Assembly: GCA_001460835.1 (NCBI GenBank)
Contig: CYKH01002165.1
Location: 1-28,017 of the forward strand
Direction of reading: 5' to 3'
DNA from: Bodo saltans
Lineage: Eukaryota > Euglenozoa > Kinetoplastea > Eubodonida > Bodonidae
DNA length: 28,017 bases
In this document: piece by piece, positions 1 through 9,958 of the stretch
Layout: every line of letters begins with the position of its first letter
Position numbering within the stretch: the stretch's first letter is position 1
Notes under the pieces: model-generated
Seen by the model: the letters and a program-made list of their open reading frames with translations, nothing else
Databases searched by the model: none
What the model was told of the DNA's origin: nothing
Position numbers and translations under genes: made by a program

Positions 1-1
1 C

Positions 2-1927
2 GCAACTGCGAAACTGCTCGACTTTCAAAAGGAAGAAATGGAGAGGGACTACAAGGCGTTGGAGCTAGCGCTGGACGCGACAGTTCCGGCGGGTGGCGTC
101 GCTGAGCGGTTGGTACGGCGAATGCGCAGTAGCAAAGTATTTTTAGACGACTGGAGGCGGCAAGACGACAGCGAAAAAAGCGATGATGATGACAACGCAG
201 ATGCTCTCGCAGCGCAGACCTCCGGAGAGCTCAGCAGTTCTAGCGCTCCAGGCAATCAGCACAACGGAGGTATCTTTTCCAACAACAACAACAGCTTTGG
301 CGATAACGGCCTCGCAACTGAGATTCCTTTCCCTCCGCCAATACCTGCTGTATTCACTTCAGCCAAGACAGCGCCAGCTGGTTTCTCTTTTCCAGACCCT
401 GCAGGCGGAGTCCTCATGCACCCCTTGTGGAGTGCAAGTGGCAACGCCCACTCTGATGACGTTCCAATCATCGTTCTTCGGTGGATGGCACCCCCATACC
501 ATAACAGTAAGAGTGTTGACACGGCGAGTCTTGAGACTGCATCATCATCATCCCCTTTGCCTCTTAGCGCGTTTGACGAAGCCGCAGAATCAGTAGCGAA
601 GAATTCTGAAGACGAAGGAATACTGACGGACAGCTTTGCATCGGCGCGAGACCGAACGCATCCAGCAACGCCAGGCAAACGTCGCGGTGTGCCTGTAGGA
701 GGGCAGAGTGGAACGGTAGGGGGCTCGGATCCGTGGGAGTCCATTTTTGACGACATCACCGAGGCGATCCCTGCCCACCTCAAAAGTGCAGTGCAACTGA
801 TTCAATGCACGAGGCGCGTCGCCATCTTTGCTGTACCAGAGGGAGAAGAGAGCAACAGCGCAGGCGAAGGTGACGGCGCGGAAGAGGCGGACAAAGACGC
901 CGACAACGTTCGTTGCCTGAAAGCGCTCCACGCTGCAAGGGCCATCGCGGCATATTATTCCACTCGCCTCGCAAAGCGCAACCATCACAACGAAGAATCG
1001 TATGCTACCACTATTTCTGCTGCTGTGTCGAACTCGGCGGCAGCGCCAGGAGGCACAACGTCCAGTGCGAAAACTCGCTCCCGAAGCGACATCGAGGATG
1101 CAAACGATTTCCTGCACCAGGAGCCTGAAGACCCTTTCAGTGACTTTGAGGAAGTGGCACGAGGGGGCTACGAAACGGGTAACGTGGGGGCAGCAGAGCC
1201 TCACACGACGCCGAAGCGACGTGCCACCGTTGCAGTGCGGCCCCAACAGCAACAACAGTCGTCTCCGCATACTCAGGAGCAACACCGACCACCACCACAG
1301 CATCCTCGGCCTTCAACGCAAGCGGCAACAGGAGCCGCGCCGCAATCACTGCAATCATCCTCCTCACTGCAAACCTCGCAGCTCTCCATCTGGCTAGACT
1401 TTGGCCCAGCAATGGGAGCGCTGATTGGTCGCACCAAAGGCATCCAATTTGGCTACTACGGGGCGCCTGTGACGTCGCTGTGTGCGATACAGGAGCAGTT
1501 CTCTTGGCACTCCAATGGTGCCCCTGACTGGCGAGCATTTCGCGGAGTGCACCACGTGAACTCCTCAAGCTCTAGTGAAAGCGGATTCATTGTTGCGACT
1601 CAGAGGTTTGTGGAGACAGCGCAGCTGCGCGACATCAGCGGGGAGGTGTTAGACATGAGCCCCCAGTCCCACTTGTACGGCGGTGACGTAAACGCGACGG
1701 CTGCACAGCAGCAGCCAACACTGCCACATTCACTGTGTCTGCGAGTCCCTGCTTCGGCCACTCGTGACGCTCCTCCCACTGTTAGTGGTACGCTTGTGGA
1801 AAATGGACGACCTCAGTCTTTCTTCGGGGTTCCCAAGCAACGCTTTTACTGCGTTTCGTCGTTGCGAACAGACGAAGAGGAGATTACCTCGGCGAGAAAG
1901 AAAAGTCAGTCGTCAGGTCCGGTGTGA
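2..1927 (+). CDS. Gene 1 (5' part outside window): C-terminal class III cyclase-like domain of a giant multipass membrane protein, subfamily A
   Basis: Only the end of this gene is in the window. The frame is open from base 2, and the ATG at 38 is internal, because gene 2 has the same residues (KLLDFQKEEMERDYKALE) right after its last membrane segment. Seen: a charged helix ending in VPAGGVAERLVRRMR, the form of the helix that leads into class III cyclase domains; an acidic, Ser/Asn-rich stretch; a first strand (VPIIVLRWMAPPYH); a helix region (RCLKALHAARAIAAYY); then IWLDFGPAMGALIGRTKG followed by FGYYGAPVTSL, which resembles the end of a cyclase core (the G-x-x-x-G and Y-x-x-W-G-D-x-V-N region). 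The Asp, Asn and Arg expected there are not seen. It ends in KKSQSSGPV and TGA at 1925-1927, a few residues longer than gene 2. Cyclase homology is inferred from motifs. The domain would face the cytosol. Function unknown; a nucleotide-binding pseudocyclase is one reading. Confidence 0.82.
   Translation, partial: ATAKLLDFQKEEMERDYKALELALDATVPAGGVAERLVRRMRSSKVFLDDWRRQDDSEKSDDDDNADALAAQTSGELSSSSAPGNQHNGGIFSNNNNSFGDNGLATEIPFPPPIPAVFTSAKTAPAGFSFPDPAGGVLMHPLWSASGNAHSDDVPIIVLRWMAPPYHNSKSVDTASLETASSSSPLPLSAFDEAAESVAKNSEDEGILTDSFASARDRTHPATPGKRRGVPVGGQSGTVGGSDPWESIFDDITEAIPAHLKSAVQLIQCTRRVAIFAVPEGEESNSAGEGDGAEEADKDADNVRCLKALHAARAIAAYYSTRLAKRNHHNEESYATTISAAVSNSAAAPGGTTSSAKTRSRSDIEDANDFLHQEPEDPFSDFEEVARGGYETGNVGAAEPHTTPKRRATVAVRPQQQQQSSPHTQEQHRPPPQHPRPSTQAATGAAPQSLQSSSSLQTSQLSIWLDFGPAMGALIGRTKGIQFGYYGAPVTSLCAIQEQFSWHSNGAPDWRAFRGVHHVNSSSSSESGFIVATQRFVETAQLRDISGEVLDMSPQSHLYGGDVNATAAQQQPTLPHSLCLRVPASATRDAPPTVSGTLVENGRPQSFFGVPKQRFYCVSSLRTDEEEITSARKKSQSSGPV
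5..1904 (+). repeat. Duplicated C2 region, copy in gene 1
   Basis: Aligns with 7470-9330 from the end of M2 to the stop. Long stretches are nearly identical; differences cluster in Asn, Ser and Gln tracts, where there are in-frame length changes. Similarity ends within about 30 bases of the stop codons. Confidence 0.88.
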
Positions 1928-2096
1928 CTTAGTAAGCGAGGACACTCTCAAACGTTACGAGCCTTTACCATCCTTCTCTGTTTTTAAAATTCACCTTAGT
2001 GCATCGAATTCCCCCCTTTTCCGCTCCCCTAGCGGGTCAGTGTATTTTTTTTCGAGAATCCTTTGCACGTGCATCGCTGAGGTCTGCGTCGTGACT

Positions 2097-2116
2097 CAAA
2101 CAAACAAACAAACAAA
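2097..2116 (+). repeat. (CAAA)5 microsatellite
   Basis: Five perfect CAAA units in the 3' UTR/intergenic region after gene 1. No function evident. Confidence 0.9.
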
Positions 2117-2234
2117 AAGGAACTTACTTTACGTTGTATTCTTCTTGCAACACTGATTCGTTCGCTGGAAATCATAACGTTCTCCATTTGCCTCACCTTC
2201 ATATCATTTTTAGTGGGACGGCGAAGTTCAGGGA

Positions 2235-2266
2235 CCCTTTCCCTTTTTTTTTGGCCCTTATATTAG
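2235..2266 (+). promoter_or_regulatory. Putative spliced-leader acceptor site for gene 2
   Basis: A C/T tract (cccttt, then ccc and a run of nine T) is followed by the first AG at 2265-2266. This would leave a 5' UTR of about 34 bases with no upstream ATG before 2301. A tract followed by the first AG is the known acceptor form in kinetoplastids; its use here is inferred. Confidence 0.5.
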
Positions 2267-2300
2267 GCGCTCGTCGACGTGCTAGGCAAAAAAATAAAAG

Positions 2301-5300
2301 ATGTATGTAGACGATGCACCAGAGATTTTCTTCCCAGCGCTCCAAGAAGTACCTGCAAATCCACAGCGACCTGCTGCTGAGCTGCCTCCGGCGACAAACG
2401 CAACACATCAGCAGCAGCGCCCCCATCAGAGAAGGCAACGACACCGGCTGCGAACTGCACAAGAAATCAATGTCCCAGCTCATCACGCCATTGTTGAGAG
2501 AAGCAACAATATGGCGCCAGCAACTGCTACGCTGACGACGATGCTAGCGCCTCCTGGCTGGCAGCAATCAGAGCGAGACAGAACGCTAGTGGGACCTTTG
2601 TTCGGCCCACTCCGTGGCGGTGGTGCTCGCAACCAGCAGCAGCTTCAGAATGCGTTGCACCTTGAGGAACCAAAGGTAGCGTCGTTTCGTTGGAAGCACG
2701 AAGTGTTTGCAAAGCCCACTACAAGCGACAATAACAACTTCAGTGACGAAGAACTCATTTTCGAAACGACCACTGCAGCGGCCGCAGATCGAAGGAAAAC
2801 ACATCGCCGCCATCGGCGACCGCGAAGTATCAGCTGCAGTCGCAAGAAATTCGACCAAGATGATGATAACGATAGTGACGAGGAACATGAGAATTGTTGT
2901 CGCTCCGCCCCCGTCAATTGCTTTGGTCATCGACGCTGGTTTCCAACATTTTGGTTTCCGCACGCTTCCACCTTTCACTACCGCGTTGTAGAAATTGAAT
3001 TTGCGTATTATTTCTCCTCGCATAAACGCGTTGGGCTCGTGTGCTGCTCGATTGCAGCGCTGCTCACCATTGCCGGCGTGTTCTCCGTTTCTGGAGACCG
3101 CCGTGGGTTTCCAGATACGCAGGACAAATTAAACATCGCTGCTACTGTGTTGTGGTGCTTGTGCGCTGCTGCCATGGGCTTGTTAGGATTGTGGGGGCAC
3201 CATCAAGAAAGAGAGTGTCGCGATTTATCAAGAGGCAACACCATCGGTAGCAACAACAACAACAACAACAACTCCGCTACAGCCCATTACGATGTGAAGA
3301 AACTCCTTCGGCGTCTTTGGATTTTGTCGTTAGACCCACTATCCCCTCGTCAGAAACTTCGATACTATGCTCGACTCTACGAGGCCGTGGCGATCCTCAC
3401 GCACCTGACTTGTTACGTATTTGGTGCAGGAAACTTTTTGTATGGTTGCAGCGACTCGTTTCTCGGTATCATTGAAATGTCGAACCGAAACAAAACGGCG
3501 CTCTGTAACTACTCCTCTGCGATCATTGCCCCAACAACAATGCCACAACAAGTAGGTAACTGCACCACTCCGGCGATCCTTCCATTGTTTGATACTTGCG
3601 CAGAGTATGCTCAAGCCTACGGGCCTCATCTTGCGTGCCGAACGTCGACGCAAGGTGCGGCGTTGTTGCTCCTTAGCACCTCGTCCATCATCTTTTTTGT
3701 CCCGTTGCGAAGTATCCGCTTAGTCCCGTTGCATACCGTTGGTGTCATTCTGCTGATGTTGACGTTCCCTGTACCAGGCGAGTACCTCCCAACTGGCGTG
3801 ACGGTCCATCAGTTTATTTGCTTGGCGATGGCGTGGGTGGTTCAGATTGCGATTGCACTTGGCGCGTCCATTGCACGTGAGTTGCGGAGCCGTGCTACGT
3901 TCCGACTTCATGTAGAACGCCACCGACGATCTGCGCAAATGATTTATTTGAAATACCAACTGGATTGTGTAGCCAAGATTCAGCTGCCCGAGGAGCTCCT
4001 TGCATCACCAGCAGCAGCAGTGCAATCCCCTCCAGCAGCGAACGCGGATGCTTTACAGTTTGCCATCGCCACACCTCAAGGAACCGGCAACTCTATTGCA
4101 GGATTTGCACCTTCGAGCACACACCTTCACGCGCAGCTTCAAAGCAATCCTCACGACCCACTCCTCGCTTCGTTCACTCCCACTGAGCAGTCCCGAGGGT
4201 TCTCGATGCTACTCCCTGTGGGCACGGCCACAAACCCGCTGCTGCCAACCGCTGGCAGCAAACAGCAGCAGCAGCGTCGTGATATCGACGATGGTATCGA
4301 TGAAGGGACATCAGCAGCTGCGTCAGATAGTGCCAACACAACGATGAAGCGCAGTGCTTTGACCTCACAGTTGGTGATGGGCCCTGTTATCGCGCCACCG
4401 CTGACGACTCCTCCCACAAATGGCGTTGGCGCGCCGGCGGGGGGAGCAAACATCCACCAGCCGAGCGCTCACAATATCGCGGATCATCCTTCGGTGGTCA
4501 CGACGACGACAACGACGACGGGAACTGTGAGACATGATAGCCACGCAGTTCTGCTGCACATCAGAGTGTTGGGGTTTGCCGGATGGGGCTGCCGTAGCAG
4601 CCCGAGTGACTACGTCGACGGTGTACGCCGGTTGATGGACGTCGTGGATCGCATTCTTGACGGAGCACACACACTCTACACATTCAACAACAACGGCGCA
4701 GCAGCGGCTACGACGAGGCAACACCATCACCACCGCTCACTCCTACCACCGACCCAGCAGCCCCCTCCTGCTGCTGCGTTTTACCTTCGTCGTGTGCACT
4801 GTTTTGGAGATGATATCTGCATCATTGGTGTGCCCTTGATCGCCCACACTTCCGAAGCGGCGACTACAACACACCACCAGTCAAGTATAACGAGCGTCAG
4901 AAGAAGTCCTCAGCAACCAGTCGTTGTCTCACGCACGTTATCGTCGACGGTTGGAGCAGGAGGAGGAGGATTGTCAACGTCATCGTCGACGAGGCGTGCG
5001 GATAACAACATTCAGGCATCGCCATTTAGTTCGCCAGCGGCGCAACAACATCATGCAGCATTGCTTCTTTTACGCCAAGCGATCGTTCACACCGCTCACG
5101 CAATTGTGTCTGCAGTGTCCGCCTGTGGGCGTTCTTCGATTGAGGAGTTTATCAGTGGGCTTCCCTGGGCTGTCGAAATAAGTGAACGAGATCACATCGA
5201 GAACGCAACAACAATAGCCACACTGACATCGCCTCGCGCAGCTCGTCGTCGTGACGAACAAAAAGGAATCCCACCACCTCCCCTTCGTCTGTTTCCAATT

Positions 5301-8300
5301 GCTGTGATTGTTGAGGGAGGAGCCGGTTACAAACTCCATCCCGCCACGAAGAATATTGTTGCCATTGGCCCTGCGCTTGACAGAGCGATTGCTCTGACAC
5401 TTCTGCGACAACAGCGACTCGATCAAAACCTTAGAGTTGATGATGACGCGAAGAAGCATCTCAACAGCCCAATGAACTCCCATTATCCTGTTGCTGCGAT
5501 GGATGTTGAAGGCCCTGAAGGCCTGACGATGCTTGTAAAAGGTCTCGAACTTCAAACGAACCATGAAACTGCAGAAAACGATCCTGCTGACGCTGTGAAT
5601 GAAATGTTTGGTGAAGGACGTGATGCAGATAGCTCATTGTCCACAGCGGCGACACGCAATTTTGCTGTCGCGTTGCACAGAGACTATTGCAAACCGACAT
5701 CGGTTGTTCTTCGAACAATACCGCCAATGTGGCCAACGCCAAAGCGCCAGATGCCTGCGCGACGCGTGGAATCATGCTACATCACTTGCATGGCATCGAC
5801 AGTTGCCGCGCCCCACCACCCACAAAGATCTACTGCTGCTACTGTGGAAGCGGAAGGTGTTAGCGGCACTGGTCGAAGCGATGCTGCTCAAGCGCGCACC
5901 TCATTGGGAGAATCTCAACGTTCCATGAATAAACCTGACGATCGCTCGAATCACAACAACGTCTCCAAGCAGCAGCAGCAAATGCACCAACTGCCCCCGA
6001 TGATGTTGGCCATGGCGATGGCAACGTCTGGAGCAGGTGCGTTGCCCAGCCGGATAATGCTGCAGCAGAACCTTCGCAGCCCAACGACTGACAACGTCAA
6101 GAACAGCAGCGTTCCTTCTCCTCAACAGACAACAAATGACAACGAGAGTAGTAGTCCAACTATGCTTCGGGATGGTCGGGACTGTTTCGTGGTGACAGTT
6201 CACCCGCCGCAGCCACTTCCGGAGGCAGCGATAGGCCCACAAGAACTGCAGAGGCCAGCAGGTGGTGGCACCAGCGGGGCACGATCGAGACGGGGTTCTG
6301 TTTCCTTTGCCGCCCCTACTACTGCTGCCGGTGCGGCCAACGTGGCAGCAACAACGGCAGAAATAATGGATCGACAGCGTCAGAGTAATGGAGGTAGCCC
6401 TCTTGAAGTGGTAGACTACCCTTTGACACCCCTACAGCCAAGTAAGGGCCTCCATGCTAATCGCGAAAGAGAAGAATCGATCGCCTCAGCAGCGACGAAT
6501 GCGACCTCCTCCTTGCCAATTGTCGTTGTGAGAGACGATGCTCGTCAACGAGCAAGTCGGCGAGTGAGGATGACGTTACGATATTTTATTTTTCACGTGT
6601 TCGAAGATCCTGCAACGGAGAGGAACTACCTTGAAAACTGCGCAGAGGTTGGTGCCAGTCCACTCGACATCATGGTGTGCGCATGCGGCACAGGCGCTAG
6701 CGTGTTCATGATGATGCTCATTGCTGTGTTAGATTTCGTTGCGGAGCGCCGAAGTTGCACGCTGGCCATTGACTTCATACGACACCATCCAGGCGGCGAT
6801 ATTGGCGTGACGGAGCCGGAAAAGACCTGGAAAGAGACGACAGGGTGGTTGTGGCCGACGATAGCAGTGTTGTTTTGTGCTGCTGCTGTGGCACTCCACG
6901 TCGTTAATGTCTTGAACCCTTCCGCTGCTCCTACGTCGCCAAAGAGCAACAGCAAGGAGGTTGAGAAGGCGCCAAAAATCACTGAGGGCGAAGCCAACGG
7001 CAGTTGTGTTCAAAGTCGGTTGTTTTGGCGCAAAGAACTGCGAATGCAGTTGATGCTGCTGTTCCCAAAGCTCTTTTTCACTCTCACCATCTACTTTTCC
7101 ATCCCTGCATCAGTGATCCACGATGCACTGACGTTGTGGATTATTATGTCGATCGACTTCGCTCTCATTCGCCCCGTTGCTGCGCTGGGGGCCCTTGGCG
7201 GCATTGCCCGTGACCTCCCGTGGTGCGTTCCGTTGATTATTCGCACCATGGCCCGCCACGGGAACGAAGACTACATTAACACGCCGGCCGCAGCAGTCTC
7301 ATTGGCGAGACCTCTGGTGGAGCAAGCGATTATTAGCGCAGAGGAAAATGCGGTGGGCACATTGAGTGGAAGACCCAGCGGCACGGCGACATACTTGGCG
7401 TGGGCAAGCTTGCTGATTATCATCGCAATTCGTTTCCTTACAGAAATTCGACAACGTGAAGTCTTTGCTACTGCGAAACTGCTCGACTTTCAAAAGGAAG
7501 AAATGGAGAGGGACTACAAGGCGTTGGAGTTAGCGCTGGACGCGACGGTGCCGGCGGGTGGCGTCGCTGAGCGGTTGGTACGGCGCATGCGCAGTAGCAA
7601 AATATTCTTAGACGACTGGAGGCGGCAAGACGACAACGAAAATAGCGACGATGATGACAACGCAGATGCTCCTAAAGGAGTGCAATCGTCAGGCGAGTTC
7701 AGCAGCTCAAGCGCGATTGGGAGAAAGCACATTGGTGGGGCGACTGGCGGCATCTTTTCCGACAACGGCAGCTTTGGCGACAACGAACTAGCAACACAGA
7801 CTCCGCTCCCTCCTGCACCTGCACCCGGTGCATCATCAAATTCAGCGCAACTAGTGCCAGCTGCTGGAGTAAGTCCTCCTGCAGGCGGAGTCCTCATGCA
7901 CCCCTTGTGGAGTGCTAGTGGTAACGCCCACTCCGATGACGTCCCAATCATCGTTCTTCGCTGGATGGCGCCTCCGTACCACAACAGCAATAGTTCCGCG
8001 AACATTGAATCTGCGTCATCAGCGTCCCCTTTGCCTCTTAGCGCGTTTGACGACGTGGTAGCTGCAGCGCAGAAGAATTCTGAAGACGAAGGAATCCTGA
8101 CGGACAGCTTTGCCTCGGCGCGAGACCGAACCCACCCACCAGGCTCAGGGAAACGTCGCGCTGTGCCTGCAGGATACGGTGGAACGTTAGGGGGCTCGGA
8201 TCCGTGGGAGTCCATTTTTGATGACATCACCGAGGCGATCCCTGCCCACCTCAAAAGTGCAGTGCAACTGATTCAATGCACGAGGCGCGTCGCCATCTTT

Positions 8301-9335
8301 GCTGTACCAGAGGGGGAGGAGAGTAACAGCGCAGGCGAAGGTGACGGCACGCAAGAGGCGGACAGAGACGCTGACAACATCCGCTGCCTGAAAGCGCTCC
8401 ACGCTGCAAGGGCCATCGCGGCATATTATTCCACTCGCCTCGCAAAGCACAACCATCACAACGAGGGATCGTATGCTACTACTGCTGTCTCTGCTGCTGT
8501 GTCGAACTCGGCGGCAACGCCAGGGGGCACAGCGTTCAGTGCGAAAACTCGCCCCCGAAGCGACGGCGAGGATGTAAACGATTTCCTGCACCAGGAGCCT
8601 GAAGACCCTTTCAGTGACTTTGAGGAAGTAGCACGAGGGGGTTACGTGGGGGCAGCAGAGCCTCACACTACTCCGAAGCGACGCGTCACCGTTGCAGTGC
8701 GGCCCCAACAGCAACACTCTCCACCACCACAACTTCCTCTGCCATCAACTACACAAGCGGCAACAGGACCAGCGCTCTCATCAAAGCAACCACAGCAATC
8801 ATCCTCCTCGCAGCTCTCCATCTGGCTAGACTTTGGCCCAGCTATGGGAGCGCTAATTGGTCGCACCAAAGGCATCCAGTTTGGCTACTACGGGGCGCCT
8901 GTGACATCGCTCTGTGCGATACAGGAGCAGTTCACTTGGCACTCCAACGGTGCGCCTGACTGGCGAGCATTTCCGGGAGTGCACCACGGGAGCTCCTCCA
9001 GCGGTGAAAGTGGATGTATTGTCGCGACTCAGAGATTTGTGGAGACGGCGCAGCTGCGCGACATCAGCGGGGAGGTGTTAGACATGAACCCCCAATCGCA
9101 CTTGTACGGCGGTGTCAACGCGACGGTTGCACAGCAGCAGCCAACGCTACCATATTCACTGTGCCTGCGAGTCCCTGCTTCGGCCGCTCGTGGTGCTCCT
9201 CCTGCCGGTGGTGGTACGCTTGTGGAAACCGGGCGACCTCAGTCTTTCTTCGGGGTTCCTAAGCAACGCTTTTACTGCGTTTCTTCGTTGCGAACAGACG
9301 AAGAGGAGATCACCTCGGCGAGAAAGAAAATTTAA
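2301..9335 (+). CDS. Gene 2: giant protein with two membrane blocks and two class III cyclase-like domains, subfamily A (2344 aa)
   Basis: Complete frame; the ATG is the first after the putative splice acceptor. Order of parts (approximate residues): disordered N-tail with a VGPLFGP motif near 95; hydrophobic segments near 243-262, 277-300, 360-382, 452-472, 475-492 and 502-527 (M1), with an outer loop at about 385-450 holding several Cys and three N-glycosylation sequons (NKT, NYS, NCT); C1-like domain 745-1040 with LHIRVLGFAGW, VHCFGDDICIIGVPL and NIVAIGPALDRAIAL; long low-complexity linker with a conserved island FVVTVHPPQPLP near 1296; M2 near 1455-1716; helix with VPAGGVAERLVRRMR; C2-like domain about 1880-2230 with DFGPAMGALIGRTKG and FGYYGAPVTSL. 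The layout matches animal transmembrane adenylyl cyclases. At the first metal-Asp position C1 seems to have Arg (R-V-L-G-F), and C2 lacks the usual Asn and Arg, so activity is doubtful. It is probably a surface or endomembrane protein with both domains in the cytosol. Family assignment by eye, moderate confidence. Confidence 0.85.
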   Translation: MYVDDAPEIFFPALQEVPANPQRPAAELPPATNATHQQQRPHQRRQRHRLRTAQEINVPAHHAIVERSNNMAPATATLTTMLAPPGWQQSERDRTLVGPLFGPLRGGGARNQQQLQNALHLEEPKVASFRWKHEVFAKPTTSDNNNFSDEELIFETTTAAAADRRKTHRRHRRPRSISCSRKKFDQDDDNDSDEEHENCCRSAPVNCFGHRRWFPTFWFPHASTFHYRVVEIEFAYYFSSHKRVGLVCCSIAALLTIAGVFSVSGDRRGFPDTQDKLNIAATVLWCLCAAAMGLLGLWGHHQERECRDLSRGNTIGSNNNNNNNSATAHYDVKKLLRRLWILSLDPLSPRQKLRYYARLYEAVAILTHLTCYVFGAGNFLYGCSDSFLGIIEMSNRNKTALCNYSSAIIAPTTMPQQVGNCTTPAILPLFDTCAEYAQAYGPHLACRTSTQGAALLLLSTSSIIFFVPLRSIRLVPLHTVGVILLMLTFPVPGEYLPTGVTVHQFICLAMAWVVQIAIALGASIARELRSRATFRLHVERHRRSAQMIYLKYQLDCVAKIQLPEELLASPAAAVQSPPAANADALQFAIATPQGTGNSIAGFAPSSTHLHAQLQSNPHDPLLASFTPTEQSRGFSMLLPVGTATNPLLPTAGSKQQQQRRDIDDGIDEGTSAAASDSANTTMKRSALTSQLVMGPVIAPPLTTPPTNGVGAPAGGANIHQPSAHNIADHPSVVTTTTTTTGTVRHDSHAVLLHIRVLGFAGWGCRSSPSDYVDGVRRLMDVVDRILDGAHTLYTFNNNGAAAATTRQHHHHRSLLPPTQQPPPAAAFYLRRVHCFGDDICIIGVPLIAHTSEAATTTHHQSSITSVRRSPQQPVVVSRTLSSTVGAGGGGLSTSSSTRRADNNIQASPFSSPAAQQHHAALLLLRQAIVHTAHAIVSAVSACGRSSIEEFISGLPWAVEISERDHIENATTIATLTSPRAARRRDEQKGIPPPPLRLFPIAVIVEGGAGYKLHPATKNIVAIGPALDRAIALTLLRQQRLDQNLRVDDDAKKHLNSPMNSHYPVAAMDVEGPEGLTMLVKGLELQTNHETAENDPADAVNEMFGEGRDADSSLSTAATRNFAVALHRDYCKPTSVVLRTIPPMWPTPKRQMPARRVESCYITCMASTVAAPHHPQRSTAATVEAEGVSGTGRSDAAQARTSLGESQRSMNKPDDRSNHNNVSKQQQQMHQLPPMMLAMAMATSGAGALPSRIMLQQNLRSPTTDNVKNSSVPSPQQTTNDNESSSPTMLRDGRDCFVVTVHPPQPLPEAAIGPQELQRPAGGGTSGARSRRGSVSFAAPTTAAGAANVAATTAEIMDRQRQSNGGSPLEVVDYPLTPLQPSKGLHANREREESIASAATNATSSLPIVVVRDDARQRASRRVRMTLRYFIFHVFEDPATERNYLENCAEVGASPLDIMVCACGTGASVFMMMLIAVLDFVAERRSCTLAIDFIRHHPGGDIGVTEPEKTWKETTGWLWPTIAVLFCAAAVALHVVNVLNPSAAPTSPKSNSKEVEKAPKITEGEANGSCVQSRLFWRKELRMQLMLLFPKLFFTLTIYFSIPASVIHDALTLWIIMSIDFALIRPVAALGALGGIARDLPWCVPLIIRTMARHGNEDYINTPAAAVSLARPLVEQAIISAEENAVGTLSGRPSGTATYLAWASLLIIIAIRFLTEIRQREVFATAKLLDFQKEEMERDYKALELALDATVPAGGVAERLVRRMRSSKIFLDDWRRQDDNENSDDDDNADAPKGVQSSGEFSSSSAIGRKHIGGATGGIFSDNGSFGDNELATQTPLPPAPAPGASSNSAQLVPAAGVSPPAGGVLMHPLWSASGNAHSDDVPIIVLRWMAPPYHNSNSSANIESASSASPLPLSAFDDVVAAAQKNSEDEGILTDSFASARDRTHPPGSGKRRAVPAGYGGTLGGSDPWESIFDDITEAIPAHLKSAVQLIQCTRRVAIFAVPEGEESNSAGEGDGTQEADRDADNIRCLKALHAARAIAAYYSTRLAKHNHHNEGSYATTAVSAAVSNSAATPGGTAFSAKTRPRSDGEDVNDFLHQEPEDPFSDFEEVARGGYVGAAEPHTTPKRRVTVAVRPQQQHSPPPQLPLPSTTQAATGPALSSKQPQQSSSSQLSIWLDFGPAMGALIGRTKGIQFGYYGAPVTSLCAIQEQFTWHSNGAPDWRAFPGVHHGSSSSGESGCIVATQRFVETAQLRDISGEVLDMNPQSHLYGGVNATVAQQQPTLPYSLCLRVPASAARGAPPAGGGTLVETGRPQSFFGVPKQRFYCVSSLRTDEEEITSARKKI
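7470..9330 (+). repeat. Duplicated C2 region, copy in gene 2
   Basis: Partner of 5-1904. Identity starts at ACTGCGAAACTG in both copies; upstream of this only four bases of gene 1 are visible, so the true left edge is unknown. Confidence 0.88.
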
Positions 9336-9422
9336 CCGTTAGGCCCAATTGGCGTGATCATGTAGACAGAACGCAATTAGCAAACAATATGATACGTTAC
9401 CCCTATCCTTTTCTCCCTTTCC

Positions 9423-9507
9423 TTTTGGGAGGTTTTTGCTTCGCTCCCAAAAAAAAAAATGTCGCCGCAGTGCCACTATTTTTGCGACAATGAGGGAGCG
9501 GAGCAAA
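9423..9507 (+). other. Two competing inverted repeats in the 3' UTR of gene 2
   Basis: Bases 9423-9431 (ttttgggag) are the exact reverse complement of 9444-9452. In addition 9435-9448 (tttgcttcgctccc) pairs with 9494-9507 (gggagcggagcaaa) over 14 pairs with one G-U in RNA. The two stems use the same middle segment, so only one can form at a time. No role is known; it could affect 3' processing or mRNA stability. Confidence 0.5.
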
Positions 9508-9619
9508 GTGGTTGTCTAGATTTTCCTCCCTGATGCGTGTTGTGCACTCTTGGAATGTGTGCTGTGTGGCCGCTTCCAACAAGAAATATTTTTTAGTGCT
9601 TCATGTTCATTTTTTTTGA

Positions 9620-9635
9620 TGTGTGTGTGTGTGTG
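9620..9635 (+). repeat. (TG)8 microsatellite
   Basis: Eight perfect TG units in the gap between genes 2 and 3. No function evident. Confidence 0.9.
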
Positions 9636-9918
9636 ACATGATGAGCGTCATAAAGTGTGTGCAATAGTCATGTGTGAGACCCTCCTGCCATTTTTGAGGA
9701 AGCCGTGGAACGTAACGAATCAAAGTTCGAAGCGCTTGTTGTTGTTGTTCTCCTTGCGCTTTTGTTTCTTCGCTCCTGCGAACGATAAAAAAAAACACAT
9801 CGTCAACCGTTTTCGAAAATGCTTTCATTTTTGAAACGTAATTTTCCCGCACACAACGACCTTCATATGTGATGAAATTTCACGATTGTTTTCTGTGTAA
9901 ACCTTGCGTTGAATGACC

Positions 9919-9958
9919 ATTTTTTTGTTTGCACGCATCGCGTTCCCCCCCTTCGAAG
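9919..9958 (+). promoter_or_regulatory. Putative spliced-leader acceptor site for gene 3
   Basis: A T-rich tract (9920-9930) and a C-rich tract (about 9943-9954) are followed by the first AG at 9957-9958. The resulting 5' UTR is about 54 bases and has no ATG before 10013. Other AGs lie at about 9977, 9982, 9990 and 9995. A second pyrimidine tract (9996-10010) abuts the ATG. Confidence 0.4.

Larger units (their letters stand above)
1928..2300. other. Intergenic region between genes 1 and 2
   Basis: No convincing gene on either strand. It holds the 3' UTR of gene 1, a pyrimidine-rich stretch ending in AG near 2011-2032, an eight-T run near 2046, a short CAAA repeat, and the tract and AG that probably serve gene 2. 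Similarity to the region after gene 2 fades within about 30 bases of the stop, so the duplication shared by genes 1 and 2 ends here. Confidence 0.7.

Noticed and set aside
7514-8254. Reverse frame of 246 codons opposite gene 2, repeated opposite gene 1 in two parts
   Set aside because: A shadow of the duplicated C2 coding region; it is not kept whole in gene 1.
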